Of a DNA stretch of 64,000 nucleotides, positions 51,212 to 61,500 are shown piece by piece. Each line of letters opens with the position of its first letter. The first letter of the stretch is position 1. The DNA comes from Penumbrarchaeum sp964445525 (GTDB lineage Archaea > Thermoplasmatota > Penumbrarchaeia > Penumbrarchaeales > Penumbrarchaeaceae), in the NCBI GenBank assembly GCA_964445525.1, contig CAYULA010000003.1:1-64000 (forward strand). Direction: 5' to 3'. The notes beneath the pieces are model-generated. The model was not told the DNA's origin, searched no databases, and worked only from the letters and a program-made list of their open reading frames with translations. Both the position numbers and the translations under genes were made by a program.

Positions 51212-52387
51212 TCAGTTCAGCAATGTACTTTCCAGGTACTCTATCAATTCCTGTACCGGGACATCCTGGATCGTTATCAGCGTTGTATTGCCCACAGTCC
51301 CCTTCCCGGACCTCTTGGTCGAAATAAGGCCGAAAGCATCCATCTCCTTCATGTACTGCCAGAACTGGGTATGGCCGAGAGGTTTCTTGTTCACCTGCTC
51401 GCAGAGGGCCTGATATTCGGATTCGAGCTCCCCCGTGGAGCAGTATGCCGTTTTCTTTAAAAGCCTGGAGGCTGCCAGAAGCATGACCTGCTCGTGGACG
51501 TTGAGCTGATGAATGGTCTCCTCGAAGATGAAAGGTTTTACATCGGCTTTGGCCCACCGTGCATGCTCGGCATTGACTGTGTCGCTTCCCCTCTCCTCTG
51601 CAACCATGCCGGATTTCTCCAGCAGTTCTATGGCAAACCTTGCATCGCCGTATTCCTCCGACATGGAGGCAATCATCTCGGATACACCGTTTTCCACGAT
51701 ATTCTGATGAAAGGCGAGATCGATCCTCTGATCCACTATGGCTTGAAGTATCTCCATGTCGTATTTTCCGAACTCCAGGTGATTCGTTCTCTTGAATGTT
51801 GAAAGGGAGGCCTTGTCCAGGAGCTGTACGATGGCCTTCTGGCTCACCATCACGAGAGATATGGATCCCAGGAGCTCCTCGTCCTCTTCCTGGATCCTGG
51901 TGAAATTGTAGACCAGATCTGACCCGGACCTCTTCAGGAGAACATCCGCCTCGTCAAGAACTATCACAAGGTGGCACTCCCTTCTCTTGAGGTGCTTTTT
52001 GAGTATCTCTATCATCTCCGGGATGGAGAATCCCCTGTCGGGGAACCTGGGATCGAAATGGGTGAGTATTGAAAGCAGTACCATTGATTCGGATTTTCTG
52101 TTCCTGCAGTTGACATGCACGCTCTCTATCCTTCTCCTGTTTTCGAGACCCGCTTCCTCTAAGACCATGCAGAATCTCTTCACCACTGCGGTCTTTCCCG
52201 ATCCTACAGGTCCGGTGACCAGGGCTGTCTGGCTCATCCCGTCGTAGAGGACTGGCCGGAATAATCTTGCAAGACCGTCCATTTCCTTTTCCCTGCCGGG
52301 GAGCTCCTCCGGTACGTAGTCGAAGGACAGTTTGGACTGGTCCTTGAATATGTTGCTTCGCTTCAGCGCATCGAGGGCGGTCTTCAT
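51212..52387 (-). CDS. Orc1/Cdc6 family replication initiator ATPase
   Basis: A 391-residue AAA+ protein of the archaeal Orc1/Cdc6 family. It opens with the conserved LSFDYVPEELPGREKEMDGLARLF, then Walker A VTGPVGSGKTAVVKRF, Walker B LVIVLDEADVLL, sensor 1 SLVMVSQKAI, and the sensor-2 region DARFAIELLEKSGMVAEE. A C-terminal winged helix has QALCEQVNKKPLGHTQFWQYMKEMDAFGLI. It would bind origins and load MCM. No origin-type repeats are evident in the 34-bp and 29-bp gaps beside it, so this may be a second, non-origin-linked copy. Confidence 0.9.
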   Translation of the reverse strand: MKTALDALKRSNIFKDQSKLSFDYVPEELPGREKEMDGLARLFRPVLYDGMSQTALVTGPVGSGKTAVVKRFCMVLEEAGLENRRRIESVHVNCRNRKSESMVLLSILTHFDPRFPDRGFSIPEMIEILKKHLKRRECHLVIVLDEADVLLKRSGSDLVYNFTRIQEEDEELLGSISLVMVSQKAIVQLLDKASLSTFKRTNHLEFGKYDMEILQAIVDQRIDLAFHQNIVENGVSEMIASMSEEYGDARFAIELLEKSGMVAEERGSDTVNAEHARWAKADVKPFIFEETIHQLNVHEQVMLLAASRLLKKTAYCSTGELESEYQALCEQVNKKPLGHTQFWQYMKEMDAFGLISTKRSGKGTVGNTTLITIQDVPVQELIEYLESTLLN

Positions 52388-52421
52388 GAACGTGTGTATA
52401 GACTATGGTCTAAAAATACTT

Positions 52422-52994
52422 TCACCGACCCTTGTCCCCCTTCCCCATGCCTCCCAGAGGCTCGGCCTTTCTTTGAGAGGAGTTCTCCGCACATTCAATG
52501 TTCGATCTCCTCTCCCTCTGCCTCCTCATCCTGGCTATCTGCCCGGGAGAGGGTCCGCAATCCTCATCGTCTGTCTCTTCCTCCTCCTCTCCTTCCTCCT
52601 TTTTTGATCCGGATCTCTTTTCCTCCTCCGTGGAGGAAAATGTGGTCGTGCAGTGGTAGCAGAAGTTCAGGTCCTCTTCGATCTGCTTCCCGCAATTGGG
52701 GCAGACCTTCATTCCAAGCTCCTCTCCGGGCCGCTTGAATCCTTTTATTCCGTAAAAGAGCCACAAAGCTCCGAATGCCATGGAGGCTGCCCCCGCTGGA
52801 ATCAGAATCGGCCCTCCGGTAAGATCGTCCCCATCAAGGTCCCGGGGCTCTCCTACGGTCGCCTGGTAGGAGAACCCCCACAGGAGGAGCATTCCTCCAA
52901 CCATCACCATGAATACACCTACGCCAATGGCGATCCATTTTACATATATCGAGGTAGACCTCGATTTCTTTTCCTTCGATCCGTCATCAACCAT
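52422..52994 (-). CDS. zinc-ribbon membrane protein
   Basis: A 190-residue protein with two hydrophobic helices (about residues 18-42 and 66-86). A zinc ribbon follows (MKVCPNCGKQIEEDLNFCYHCTTTF), then an acidic and basic tail (EEGEEEEETDDEDCGPSPGQIARMRRQRER). The ribbon faces the cytoplasm by the positive-inside pattern. It is the same general build as the 15643-16218 product. It lies directly upstream of the Orc1/Cdc6 gene on the same strand. Function unknown. Confidence 0.75.
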   Translation of the reverse strand: MVDDGSKEKKSRSTSIYVKWIAIGVGVFMVMVGGMLLLWGFSYQATVGEPRDLDGDDLTGGPILIPAGAASMAFGALWLFYGIKGFKRPGEELGMKVCPNCGKQIEEDLNFCYHCTTTFSSTEEEKRSGSKKEEGEEEEETDDEDCGPSPGQIARMRRQRERRSNIECAENSSQRKAEPLGGMGKGDKGR

Positions 52995-53079
52995 TCATAT
53001 CATACCTTGGAGGGGGGCTCTGCTCCAATGATGGAGCTGGAATAAAAGAATAACGCAGGTCCAACCCTTACGGAGTTGA

Positions 53080-56000
53080 TCAATTGGCCTTGGGTAAGGT
53101 TATTTTGAACCTCGCACCCGATTCGGGTTTTCCCTCAATCCTGTCCAGGACCTGGATCGTTCCCTGATATCGATTCACAAGCTCCCTGACAAGAGATAGA
53201 CCGATCCCGCTGTAGCCGTAATCGGATCCCTTGACGAACCTGTCAAAGACCTGATCCTTCTGATCGTCTGGGATACCTATGCCGTGATCGCAGATATCAA
53301 GCTGTATCTCGTCGTCCAGATTTTGGAGGTCTATGTCAATTCTCACGATATCGCCGTATTGGAACTTGACACCGTTATGAAGCAGATTGAAGAAGACCTC
53401 CTCGAATACGGGTTCTGCATATACCTCCGCGCTTCCTTGGGGCGCATTGAGAGAGATTGACATATCCCTGTCCGCGAATAGTGTCTTTATCTCCCTTGTG
53501 CAGTTTTTCAGAATTGGTATCAGATCGATCTTGGAGAGGTCCTCCTTCATGTCCTTCAGCCTGGAAAGGAGAAGTACGTTCCTTACCAGTTTGATCGACC
53601 TCTTTTCGAGCTCAATCATCTTCTGGAAAGCGTATTCTCTCTCTTTCTCGTTGTCCTTTTTTAACCTTGCGATTGCTGTCCAGGCTTGAAGGCCCTGATG
53701 AATATTTCCAATATCGTGGGAGAGCAGATCCAGATAGAACTCCGCCCTGTTCTTTTCCAGTTCCACCTGCTCCCTGGACATGATCCTCTCCGTAACATCC
53801 CTAAGGACTCCCACGATGGTGATCTTTCCATCCTTGCCCTCAACCATCTTGGCCGAGGCGCTGATATGCTTGACCCCGCCGTCTTTGTGAATGGTCCTGT
53901 ATATGAAGTTGGAAATCCTTCGTTTCTCGATCATCTGATGGAGCAATTCCATGCATTTTTCGATATCATCGGGATGTATGAAATCAACATAGCTTTTCCC
54001 TACAACCTCATCGGGTGAGTATCCGAAAATCTCCTCGGTCTGGGGTGAGCAGTAGATAATGTCGGTGTCAAATGATATCTCCATCACGGCATCGGAGAGG
54101 TTATCCATCAAGGTCTTGTATCGCTCCCTGCTTTCACGGTAGGCCTCCTCCGTCCATCTCCTCTCCAGATCGCTTGTCATGAGGTCGCTTATTACCCTCA
54201 GGATCTCGGTCTCGGTAGATTTCCAGTTCCTCACTTTCTCCGTATCATCGAATCCCATGAATCCCCACAGACTGCCGCTTTTGGATATAATGGGAACAAC
54301 CAATACCGATTTGATATCCTGGCTTTTGAGAGCTTCTCTCTCGGAGTAGGCCTCATCCGGGAGTTCCTCAAGGTTATTTACGGGTATGGTCTTCCCCATT
54401 CCCAGATTTTTCATCCACCAGGGGAAGATACTCGTATCAAGGTCCTGAAGATTTTCCAACTGTGGTTCGGTCCCGTGAGAGCACCATTCATGTGTGTTGT
54501 CCATCTTGGTTCCGTTTTCCCTCAAGCGGAAGATATAGGCTCTATTGACAGAAACGGATTGGCCCATAATCTTCAGGATGGTGTTGTAGTCGGCTTCCTC
54601 CGTTGATACGAACATCTTGGAGATTTCCGCGACAACCTTGTCCAGTCTGCTCCTGTACATCAGCTCATCTTCGGTTCTCTTTCTATCCGTGATATCGTGA
54701 AAGACCACTATCCCTGACTTTACCGTGCCTTCTTCATCGAGAATGGGAGAGGCGTTTGCGCTTACCCATCTGTCCTCTCCTTTTTCATTTCTTATGATCA
54801 CCTCCTCATCCTTGACCGTTTCACCATTGAGAACCGCTCTCGAGAGGGGAAGCTTTTGCGGAGGGCAGGGCGATCCGTCCGGTAGAAAGGTCTGCCAACT
54901 GCTGCTGTGTTTTTCCAGTTCTATATCCGTAAGATTTTTCTTTTCTCCTCCTCGGATGCCGAAAGCGGCAGGATTTGCCAGTGTGATCTTCACATCGGGT
55001 GCTTCTGCGACCAGGATCCCCGAAGGTGAATTGATGAATGCCGCTTCAAGCATGCTCTTGGTTCTTGCCAGTTCTTCCCTGGATAGTTTCTTTTCCGTAA
55101 TATCCATATGAGTTCCGCAGGCCCTGATCGGGGATCCGTCTTCTCCCCTCTCGAAAACCTTTCCCATATCCAGGATCCATTTCCATTGACCCGATTGATG
55201 CTTCATTCTGTACTCTGCCTCGTAGTATTCGATTTCTCCGTCAAGATGGGTTTGAAGGATCTTCATAACCTTTTCTTCATCATCCGGGTGGAGAAGACCT
55301 TTCCATGTATTGAGATCAAGGTCCAGTTCATCCGGTCTGTATCCCAGTACCTCCGCCCAACGATCGTTGAATATCAGCTTTCCCGTGGGAATGTTCCAGT
55401 CCCACATGCCCAGATCGGTCGCCATTATGGCAAGTCTCAATCTCTCCTCGCTCTCTTCCAGTGATTTCCTTATTTCGTATTCCTCGGAGACATCCCTGAA
55501 TATCAGGACCACTCCCGATGTCTTTCCGTCCGAAGAGATTACCGGAGCCGCCGAATCCGCTATCTGATGCTCGTTGCCTTCCCTGTCGATCAAAAGGGTA
55601 TCATTTGCAAGCCCCACAATCGAACCGGATTCCAGGACCTGTGAAACAGGATCCACAACCCTCTTCCTTGTATGCGAATTGACTATTCTGAACACATCAC
55701 TAAGAGGACGCCCTCTGGCAGATTCCTCATCCCATCCGGTGAGGTCCTCTGCAACTGAATTCATCCTCCTTATCCTGCCATCAATATCGGTAGAGATCAC
55801 GGCATCCCCTATGCCGTAAAGGGTGGCTTTAAGCTCAGCTTCCTGCTGAGCAAGCATTTTTTGTGACTCCATTCTTTCGGTTATGTCCTCATACGTTCCC
55901 AGGATCCCGACAACATTTCCATCATTATCCCTGATGGGAACCTTGTTTGTATCGAGCCATGCATTCTTACCGTCGGCTTGCTTCTGAGGTTCAATTATAT

Positions 56001-56292
56001 GGTATCGAGGTATGCCGGATTCCATGACCTCTCTGTCGCATTTAATGAAGAAATCCGCTTCCTCCTTCTTCCAGGCAAGATCATGGTCCGTTTTTCCCAC
56101 TATCTCCTCCGGCGAGCCCACCCCTGCCACTGTAGCGAAATTCTCGTTGCAGCCCATGTAGACGGAATTCCGGTCCTTCCAGAAGATGAATTGTGGTATG
56201 GAGTTAATCACCATCTTGAGCATTGAATCGTTATTCGAGTAGAAATCCCGGCTTATTGAGGTCCCAGAGGGCGAATCTCCTTCCGAATCCAT
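53080..56292 (-). CDS. multi-PAS/GAF sensor histidine kinase
   Basis: A 1070-residue soluble kinase without membrane helices. In order: PAS (about 20-135, FWKDRNSVYMGCNENF), PAS (150-270, AVISTDIDGRIRRMNSVAEDLTGW), PAS (285-400, WNIPTGKLIFNDRWAEVLGY), PAS (410-535), GAF (545-720, NRAYIFRLRENG), PAS (735-860, IIYCSPQTEEIFGYSPDEVVG), then an H-box LLSHDIGNIHQGL and an HATPase with NLLHNGVKF, DHGIGIPDDQ and GYSGIGLSL. Each PAS carries PAC-like ends, so redox or small-ligand sensing is likely. No response regulator lies in the window. Confidence 0.9.
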   Translation of the reverse strand: MDSEGDSPSGTSISRDFYSNNDSMLKMVINSIPQFIFWKDRNSVYMGCNENFATVAGVGSPEEIVGKTDHDLAWKKEEADFFIKCDREVMESGIPRYHIIEPQKQADGKNAWLDTNKVPIRDNDGNVVGILGTYEDITERMESQKMLAQQEAELKATLYGIGDAVISTDIDGRIRRMNSVAEDLTGWDEESARGRPLSDVFRIVNSHTRKRVVDPVSQVLESGSIVGLANDTLLIDREGNEHQIADSAAPVISSDGKTSGVVLIFRDVSEEYEIRKSLEESEERLRLAIMATDLGMWDWNIPTGKLIFNDRWAEVLGYRPDELDLDLNTWKGLLHPDDEEKVMKILQTHLDGEIEYYEAEYRMKHQSGQWKWILDMGKVFERGEDGSPIRACGTHMDITEKKLSREELARTKSMLEAAFINSPSGILVAEAPDVKITLANPAAFGIRGGEKKNLTDIELEKHSSSWQTFLPDGSPCPPQKLPLSRAVLNGETVKDEEVIIRNEKGEDRWVSANASPILDEEGTVKSGIVVFHDITDRKRTEDELMYRSRLDKVVAEISKMFVSTEEADYNTILKIMGQSVSVNRAYIFRLRENGTKMDNTHEWCSHGTEPQLENLQDLDTSIFPWWMKNLGMGKTIPVNNLEELPDEAYSEREALKSQDIKSVLVVPIISKSGSLWGFMGFDDTEKVRNWKSTETEILRVISDLMTSDLERRWTEEAYRESRERYKTLMDNLSDAVMEISFDTDIIYCSPQTEEIFGYSPDEVVGKSYVDFIHPDDIEKCMELLHQMIEKRRISNFIYRTIHKDGGVKHISASAKMVEGKDGKITIVGVLRDVTERIMSREQVELEKNRAEFYLDLLSHDIGNIHQGLQAWTAIARLKKDNEKEREYAFQKMIELEKRSIKLVRNVLLLSRLKDMKEDLSKIDLIPILKNCTREIKTLFADRDMSISLNAPQGSAEVYAEPVFEEVFFNLLHNGVKFQYGDIVRIDIDLQNLDDEIQLDICDHGIGIPDDQKDQVFDRFVKGSDYGYSGIGLSLVRELVNRYQGTIQVLDRIEGKPESGARFKITLPKAN

Positions 56293-56344
56293 AGGTTATC
56301 CTCCTGATAATTTTCCAAGCACTTTCTTTCCTGATTGGTCCAAA

Positions 56345-56566
56345 CTAGCGGATCCCGACCAGTATTTCCTTTTTGGATATGTTTGAAGCACTTGACGGAA
56401 CCACTGCCACCAATTGCCCGCATTTAGGAATCCGAATACCGGACTCACCGATCTGGCTTTCCATTTTTAATACTTTTTCCCATGGAATCATTATTATTTC
56501 ATCTATTGAAATCATCCGCAGGTAACTCGAGATACGGGCGAGCATCCGATAACCAGCTGGTTTCAT
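56345..56566 (-). CDS. possible small ORF upstream of the kinase
   Basis: A 73-codon open frame from the ATG at 56566, MKPAGYRMLARISSYLRM to KEILVGIR. Its composition is protein-like, but no family is recognised. It fills most of the 365-bp gap 56293-56657 between the kinase and the divergent gene at 56658. The TTATTTTTTTGTTTCC upstream could be a weak promoter. It may equally be chance. Confidence 0.3.
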   Translation of the reverse strand: MKPAGYRMLARISSYLRMISIDEIIMIPWEKVLKMESQIGESGIRIPKCGQLVAVVPSSASNISKKEILVGIR

Positions 56567-56657
56567 AGGAAACAAAAAAATAACTGAAACCCCACTTAAC
56601 CCTGGCCGCTCACTGGTTCCCCCGTGTCCAGATGCGGTTCCTTGTGGAGGTGTTTCC

Positions 56658-57680
56658 ATGGGTCTGTTCAGCAAGAAGCCCAAGGTAAGGTTCGAGACCA
56701 TAACAATTGACAGGGAGACAGAGGTCTTCCGCGCCCTTGAGAACAAGGGATGGATACTCTGCGATGACCCATTCCAATTCGATCTGCACAAACCTCCTGA
56801 AAAGCTGAGAAAGGACGCCATGAGCGTCGCAAAGGATCTCAAAGGGGAGCTCATTGTTGAGATCTATGATCCCATTTACGTGAATATGCCCTGGAAAGGG
56901 CTCAGATATGCTGTATGGAGAAGGGCCACACCCGATCAGATCCGGGAGCGTATTGCAAAACAGCAGGAAAAGGCCAGGCCCAATTACAAGGATACAATGG
57001 GATCATATGATGATATCCAGAGGCAGCTCGACCAGAGGAGGATCCATGTATCGGATGAGGACCTGCGTGCCCTTGACGACCTGAAGTTGGATCAGGATTC
57101 CGACCTCAAAGGCGATTCCGGGGGTAAGCAATCAGATGAGCTCAGGATGGCCAACGAGGCGATCCAGGCGATCTCCACTTTCGATCCCTACGAACATCAG
57201 GGAGAGTATGCAGATGAGGGGGCGGAATCCAAAGGTCCGGTTTTCGAGGAGAGTATAGAACTCCAGGCCGATGTCCCCGATGCAACAGACCCGTCCGAGG
57301 AAATCAACGCAATGGACATGATGATGGGCGAAGCACAGAAACAACCGGCCGTACCGCAGCAGGAAGGACAGGTTCCCATGGAAACCGAGAAGCCGCAGCC
57401 TCCGGCAATTCAGACACCGGCATCACCTCCCGCAAATATCCAACAGGCTCAGCCTCCAGCCAACAGACCCCAGGCCTCACCTCCGTCAAACGTTCAGAGG
57501 CCCCAGCCTCCCGCCAATCAACAACCTGCAAGGCCGCCAGCAAATACCCAACAGGCCCAGCCACCTGCCCGATCGAATCAAGCTCAGCCTCCCGCACAAC
57601 AACCTTCCGATTCGGGCTTCAAGGCCCCTCCCCCCCCACCCAATAACATGGTAGGAAAAAGGGATGAAGATGAAGACTGA
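56658..57680 (+). CDS. conserved N-terminal domain with Pro/Gln-rich repeat tail
   Basis: A 340-residue protein. The first 150 residues look globular (FETITIDRETEVFRALENKGWILCDDPFQFDLHKPPEKL and YVNMPWKGLRYAVWRR). Residues about 235-330 are low-complexity, with repeated QPPANxQ, RPQASPPSN and QARPPANTQQAQPPA units. No signal or membrane segment is seen. I recognise no family. Its Pro/Gln tail resembles the cytoplasmic tail of the 43746-47456 surface protein in composition. The next gene overlaps its end by 17 bases. Confidence 0.7.
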   Translation: MGLFSKKPKVRFETITIDRETEVFRALENKGWILCDDPFQFDLHKPPEKLRKDAMSVAKDLKGELIVEIYDPIYVNMPWKGLRYAVWRRATPDQIRERIAKQQEKARPNYKDTMGSYDDIQRQLDQRRIHVSDEDLRALDDLKLDQDSDLKGDSGGKQSDELRMANEAIQAISTFDPYEHQGEYADEGAESKGPVFEESIELQADVPDATDPSEEINAMDMMMGEAQKQPAVPQQEGQVPMETEKPQPPAIQTPASPPANIQQAQPPANRPQASPPSNVQRPQPPANQQPARPPANTQQAQPPARSNQAQPPAQQPSDSGFKAPPPPPNNMVGKRDEDED

Positions 57681-58116
57681 ATCCGATGGACAATCCGGGA
57701 TCGAGGCCCTCGGAATTCCGTTGAAAGGAGTTGGTAAAGAGAAAGTCAAGGGAGAGGTACTGAGGTGGAAAGGATCGATCTCGTTTCTGGGTGATGTGGA
57801 TCCCGAAAAAGGAACCTTGACAAAGGATGATCTGGTACGAGATCTCAAAGACAGGATCCTTGTTTTCGAGGAAGGGGCGGGATCCACTGTGGGGTCTTAT
57901 GTAGTTTACAATCTCAGATTATATGACAAAGCCCCATTGGCAATGGTAATGTCCAGGGCCGATGCAATTATAACCATCGGTTGCATTCTTGCTGATATTC
58001 CCCTGATAAACAGGGTGAATGAAGATATAATGAACGATATTGCCACCGGAGACACCCTCGAATTGGACCCAGTGTCCGGAAGGATCTCAGTGTGGAAGGG
58101 AAATGCAAGGTTGTGA
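57664..58116 (+). CDS. AcnX small subunit / phosphomevalonate dehydratase small subunit (DUF126)
   Basis: A 150-residue protein of the aconitase-X swivel domain family (DUF126). Signatures are ISFLGDVDPEKGTLTKDDLVRDLKDRILVFEEGAGSTVGSYVVYNLR, IITIGCILADIPLINRVNEDI and GDTLELDPVSGRI. In archaea the small and large AcnX subunits form phosphomevalonate dehydratase of the archaeal mevalonate pathway (isoprenoid lipids). The large subunit is not next to it here, which is uncommon. Its start overlaps the previous gene and the SCP2 gene begins 4 bp after its stop, so it lies inside an operon. Confidence 0.85.
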   Translation: MKMKTESDGQSGIEALGIPLKGVGKEKVKGEVLRWKGSISFLGDVDPEKGTLTKDDLVRDLKDRILVFEEGAGSTVGSYVVYNLRLYDKAPLAMVMSRADAIITIGCILADIPLINRVNEDIMNDIATGDTLELDPVSGRISVWKGNARL

Positions 58117-58120
58117 TCCG

Positions 58121-58450
58121 ATGCTGGAGAAACTCATCAATCTGAGCAAGCAGGTGAACAAGAAGATAGAGACAGATCCCAAGATAAGGGAGATGGCAGA
58201 GGAAAAAGACAGGACAATTTCACTCCATTTCACCGATGAAAATGACTACATTCTCGAAGTGAAAGACGGCAAGGTTCTGGAACCCAGGGAGGGAAAGCTC
58301 GAAGATCCCACGCTTCTTGTGATAACGGATACCCAGACAATGCAGAAGATACTGGACAAGAAGCTCAATCCTCTAATGGCCTATGCCATGAAGAAGATAA
58401 AGGTAAAGGGTCCGATGGATGAGGTTCTGCTTCTGAAGGATTTCTTCTGA
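58121..58450 (+). CDS. SCP2 sterol-binding-fold protein
   Basis: A 109-residue protein from the ATG at 58121. The reading from 58040 would overlap the AcnX gene by 77 bases and is not preferred. The pattern is RTISLHFTDENDYILEVKDGKVL, then DPTLLVITDTQTMQKILDKKLNPLMAYAMKKIKVKG, the usual SCP2/UbiJ-like small lipid-binding domain with the late KGPMDEVLLLKDFF. It probably carries a lipid or acyl group. Its place beside an isoprenoid enzyme may be meaningful (inference). Confidence 0.8.
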   Translation: MLEKLINLSKQVNKKIETDPKIREMAEEKDRTISLHFTDENDYILEVKDGKVLEPREGKLEDPTLLVITDTQTMQKILDKKLNPLMAYAMKKIKVKGPMDEVLLLKDFF

Positions 58451-58541
58451 AACCAGAATTGTTTACCAGCTCCAGCCAAAGGATTTATAAAGATATCACA
58501 TATGGAACATGAACAGATCGTGAGGAAAAGGAGTGGTCCTA

Positions 58542-61500
58542 TTGAAAAACAAAAATCCAAATGCGGGTCACCCCTCAAGGAGGATGGTCATGAGACTCGT
58601 ATTCTCACTTTCAGTCCTTCTTCTATCATCAATCACAATTGTACCGGCAGTTTTCAATTATGATGTCTCCGCCCAGGAGAATACTCCGCCGGTTGCCAAT
58701 GCCGGGGATGACATCACGGAGGTACTCCTTAACCAGGAGGTGCTTCTCGACGGTTCGAATTCAACCGACGAGGATATAGATAACTGCACATGGTCCTGGG
58801 AATGCACCTCACATGAGGATGTGGAAATACTCGACAATGACACTTCAATGGCTTCCTTCATTGTTTTCACCGAGGAGACCATCACATTCCTTCTCACGGT
58901 AACAGATCCGGGAAATCTAACGGATACGGATGAACTCGAGGTGATCCCCGATATCAACGAGGACCCCACTGTGGACCCTCTTTCAATAATGCCGGCGGAT
59001 TCGGGGCCCGAGGGCCCATTTTACGAGATATCGGAACCAATCGAATTCAACGCCACAACCGTTTCCGATTCCGAATCCACCCTGGATGAGCTGTCATTCA
59101 CATGGGAATCGGATGTGGAAGGTGAAAGATCATTTCCATCGGAGCCTGCCTTCAACAGGACCATGAACGTATTGGGTTGGCACAACATAACCCTGACCGT
59201 CGCCGATCCCAACGGGGGAGAGTCGATTCTGATAAAGAAGATAAAGGTCAGGGAGGACATCCGGGGCCCTACGGCTGTCATGGATCTCATTCCGAATCGT
59301 TCTATATACACAAAGGGAGAGATCATAACTCTGGATGCAACCGATACGGAGGACCCCAATACCTTCGATACGCTGGAGACCATGAATTTTACCTGGCGCA
59401 CCAACATAAGCGGAGGAAGAATACTTGGTTATGGCGCTGTTTTGAATGTTACCCTCGAGGAGGGATTCCACAACATCAGCCTGAAAGTAACTGATACGGA
59501 TGGATTGACCTCTGTTGATTTCAGGACGATAGAGATATCCAACGATCCTCCGGTTGCCGTTATTTCCACACCCGAAATCAGGTCGAGGAACGGCGTAAGG
59601 ACCGTCAATGTAAGCGAGACCGCTTCCTTTTCTGCTTTCAACTCTTTCGACCGCAACGGTGACGATCTGGAATACAGCTGGGATTTCGGCGACGGCACCT
59701 CCGCTTTCGGTGTCAATGTCACAAACATCTACAACGATTTCGGAACCTTCAACGTAACACTGGAGGTCGATGACGGATCAACCAAAGACAATCTGGGAAA
59801 TGACACGGTCAGGATCGATGTCAACACCATACCGGAAGCAGTCATAGAGCCACCCGGAGATATTATCGTGGGAGAGTCATACCAATTCTCCGCCAACGGT
59901 ACAACGGACGAGGACGGAGATGATCTTACCTACAGGTGGGATTTTGACGGCGACGGTTTATTCGATCAATCCGGTTTCAACTCTTCTTTCACTTACGAGG
60001 AGGAGGGGGAGTTCACTGTAACACTTCATGTCGACGATGATTTCGCTGTCTCCACGGCTGAAGTGATCTTCCGGCCCAAACTTCCCAACGAGGCGCCCAT
60101 TCCCGCTATCGTGGGATGGGAAGAGGGCGACGATCCCATTATAGTCGCTCTCGAGGATGACAGGGGAGAGGTGGAGCTCGATGCAAGCGCTTCCATCGAC
60201 CCCGACGATGACAGCAACAACAACGGGATAATCGATGGCAGAGAGAGGAACAATCTGACCTTTACCTGGGACCTCGATGCCGAGGACGATGAAAACAGGG
60301 ATGGTATAGACGACAATGATTTCACAAAACGCGGAGACACGGTCAGGGTCCCGGTAGAGGACGACGATATCTTAAGGGTAAGGCTCAATGCCACCGATGA
60401 GAGGGGTGTCTCATCATACCTTATCATCCTCATTCGAGGCGATCACCCCCCTGATGTTACGGATCTGAGAACCAACAAGAAGTCCAAGATCTATGTCAAC
60501 TCCACGGTAGATTTTACCTCAACCGCAACGGACGAGGACAGCGGCCAGACCAGGGATCTGAGGTACCACTGGGACTTCGGGGACGGTAACGTAAGGAACG
60601 ATACCCAGTCCACCACATCCTACAAGTATACCGAACCCGGATCCTACGAGGTCTATTCCTGGGTAACCGACGGATATCTGTGGGGTTTTGCCAGGTCCAC
60701 GATAACGGTGGTGGAATTCGAAGGATTGGAGATCCGCTTCCCCCGGAACGGAGCCACGCTTAAGGGCAATGTTATCATGAGAGGTTATGTGGATCACCTT
60801 CTCGATTACAGGATAGAGAGAGTGGAGGTCAGGATAGACGGAGGGGAGTGGGAGAGGGCAGACAATCCCCCTGACTGGGAATACGAGTTGAACACGTTCA
60901 ACCTCCCGGATGGAGAACACGAACTGGAGGTCAGGGCCCTGCTGGATACCGGGGTGGAACAGACATCCTCGGTCACATTTACGGTTTCCAACACCGTGGA
61001 GCAGGACAATTCGGGATTGATAGCCGGAATAGTGATCTTCATCGTGGTCCTTGCCGTGGTTGTTGTGATGTTCTTCCTTCTATTCGGAAAGAGGAAGTCA
61101 AGGGCTCAGGAACTCATGGGGCCTCCCCCCGGACCCGGGCCTGGTATTCCTGGCATGGTCCCACCTGGAGGTCTTCCCAAACCCCCTCAAAGGGCCAATC
61201 TGCCACCCACACAGGCACCTCCCAAAGAGGAGGAGAAACCCGAAGAGAAACCTCCGGAGGAAAAAGGACCCAAGATTGTGAGGGTCAAGTGCCCCTCGTG
61301 CAAGAAGGTGTTCAAGGTAGAGGATACCGGAGACAGGCCGTTGACCATGACCTGCACCCACTGCGGGGCGAAGGGATCCATTTCCCAGGTTCCGGGTGAC
61401 GATAAGAAAGAGGAAACCCGAGAAGAAGAGGAAGAGGACGAGGGACCCGAACCGATCTCGATCATCTGCCCCTCCTGTTCAGGGATGTTCGAACTCGACC

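Noticed and set aside
52388..52421. Replication origin next to orc1/cdc6
   Set aside because: The gap is 34 bp, without ORB-like repeats or an AT-rich unwinding element.
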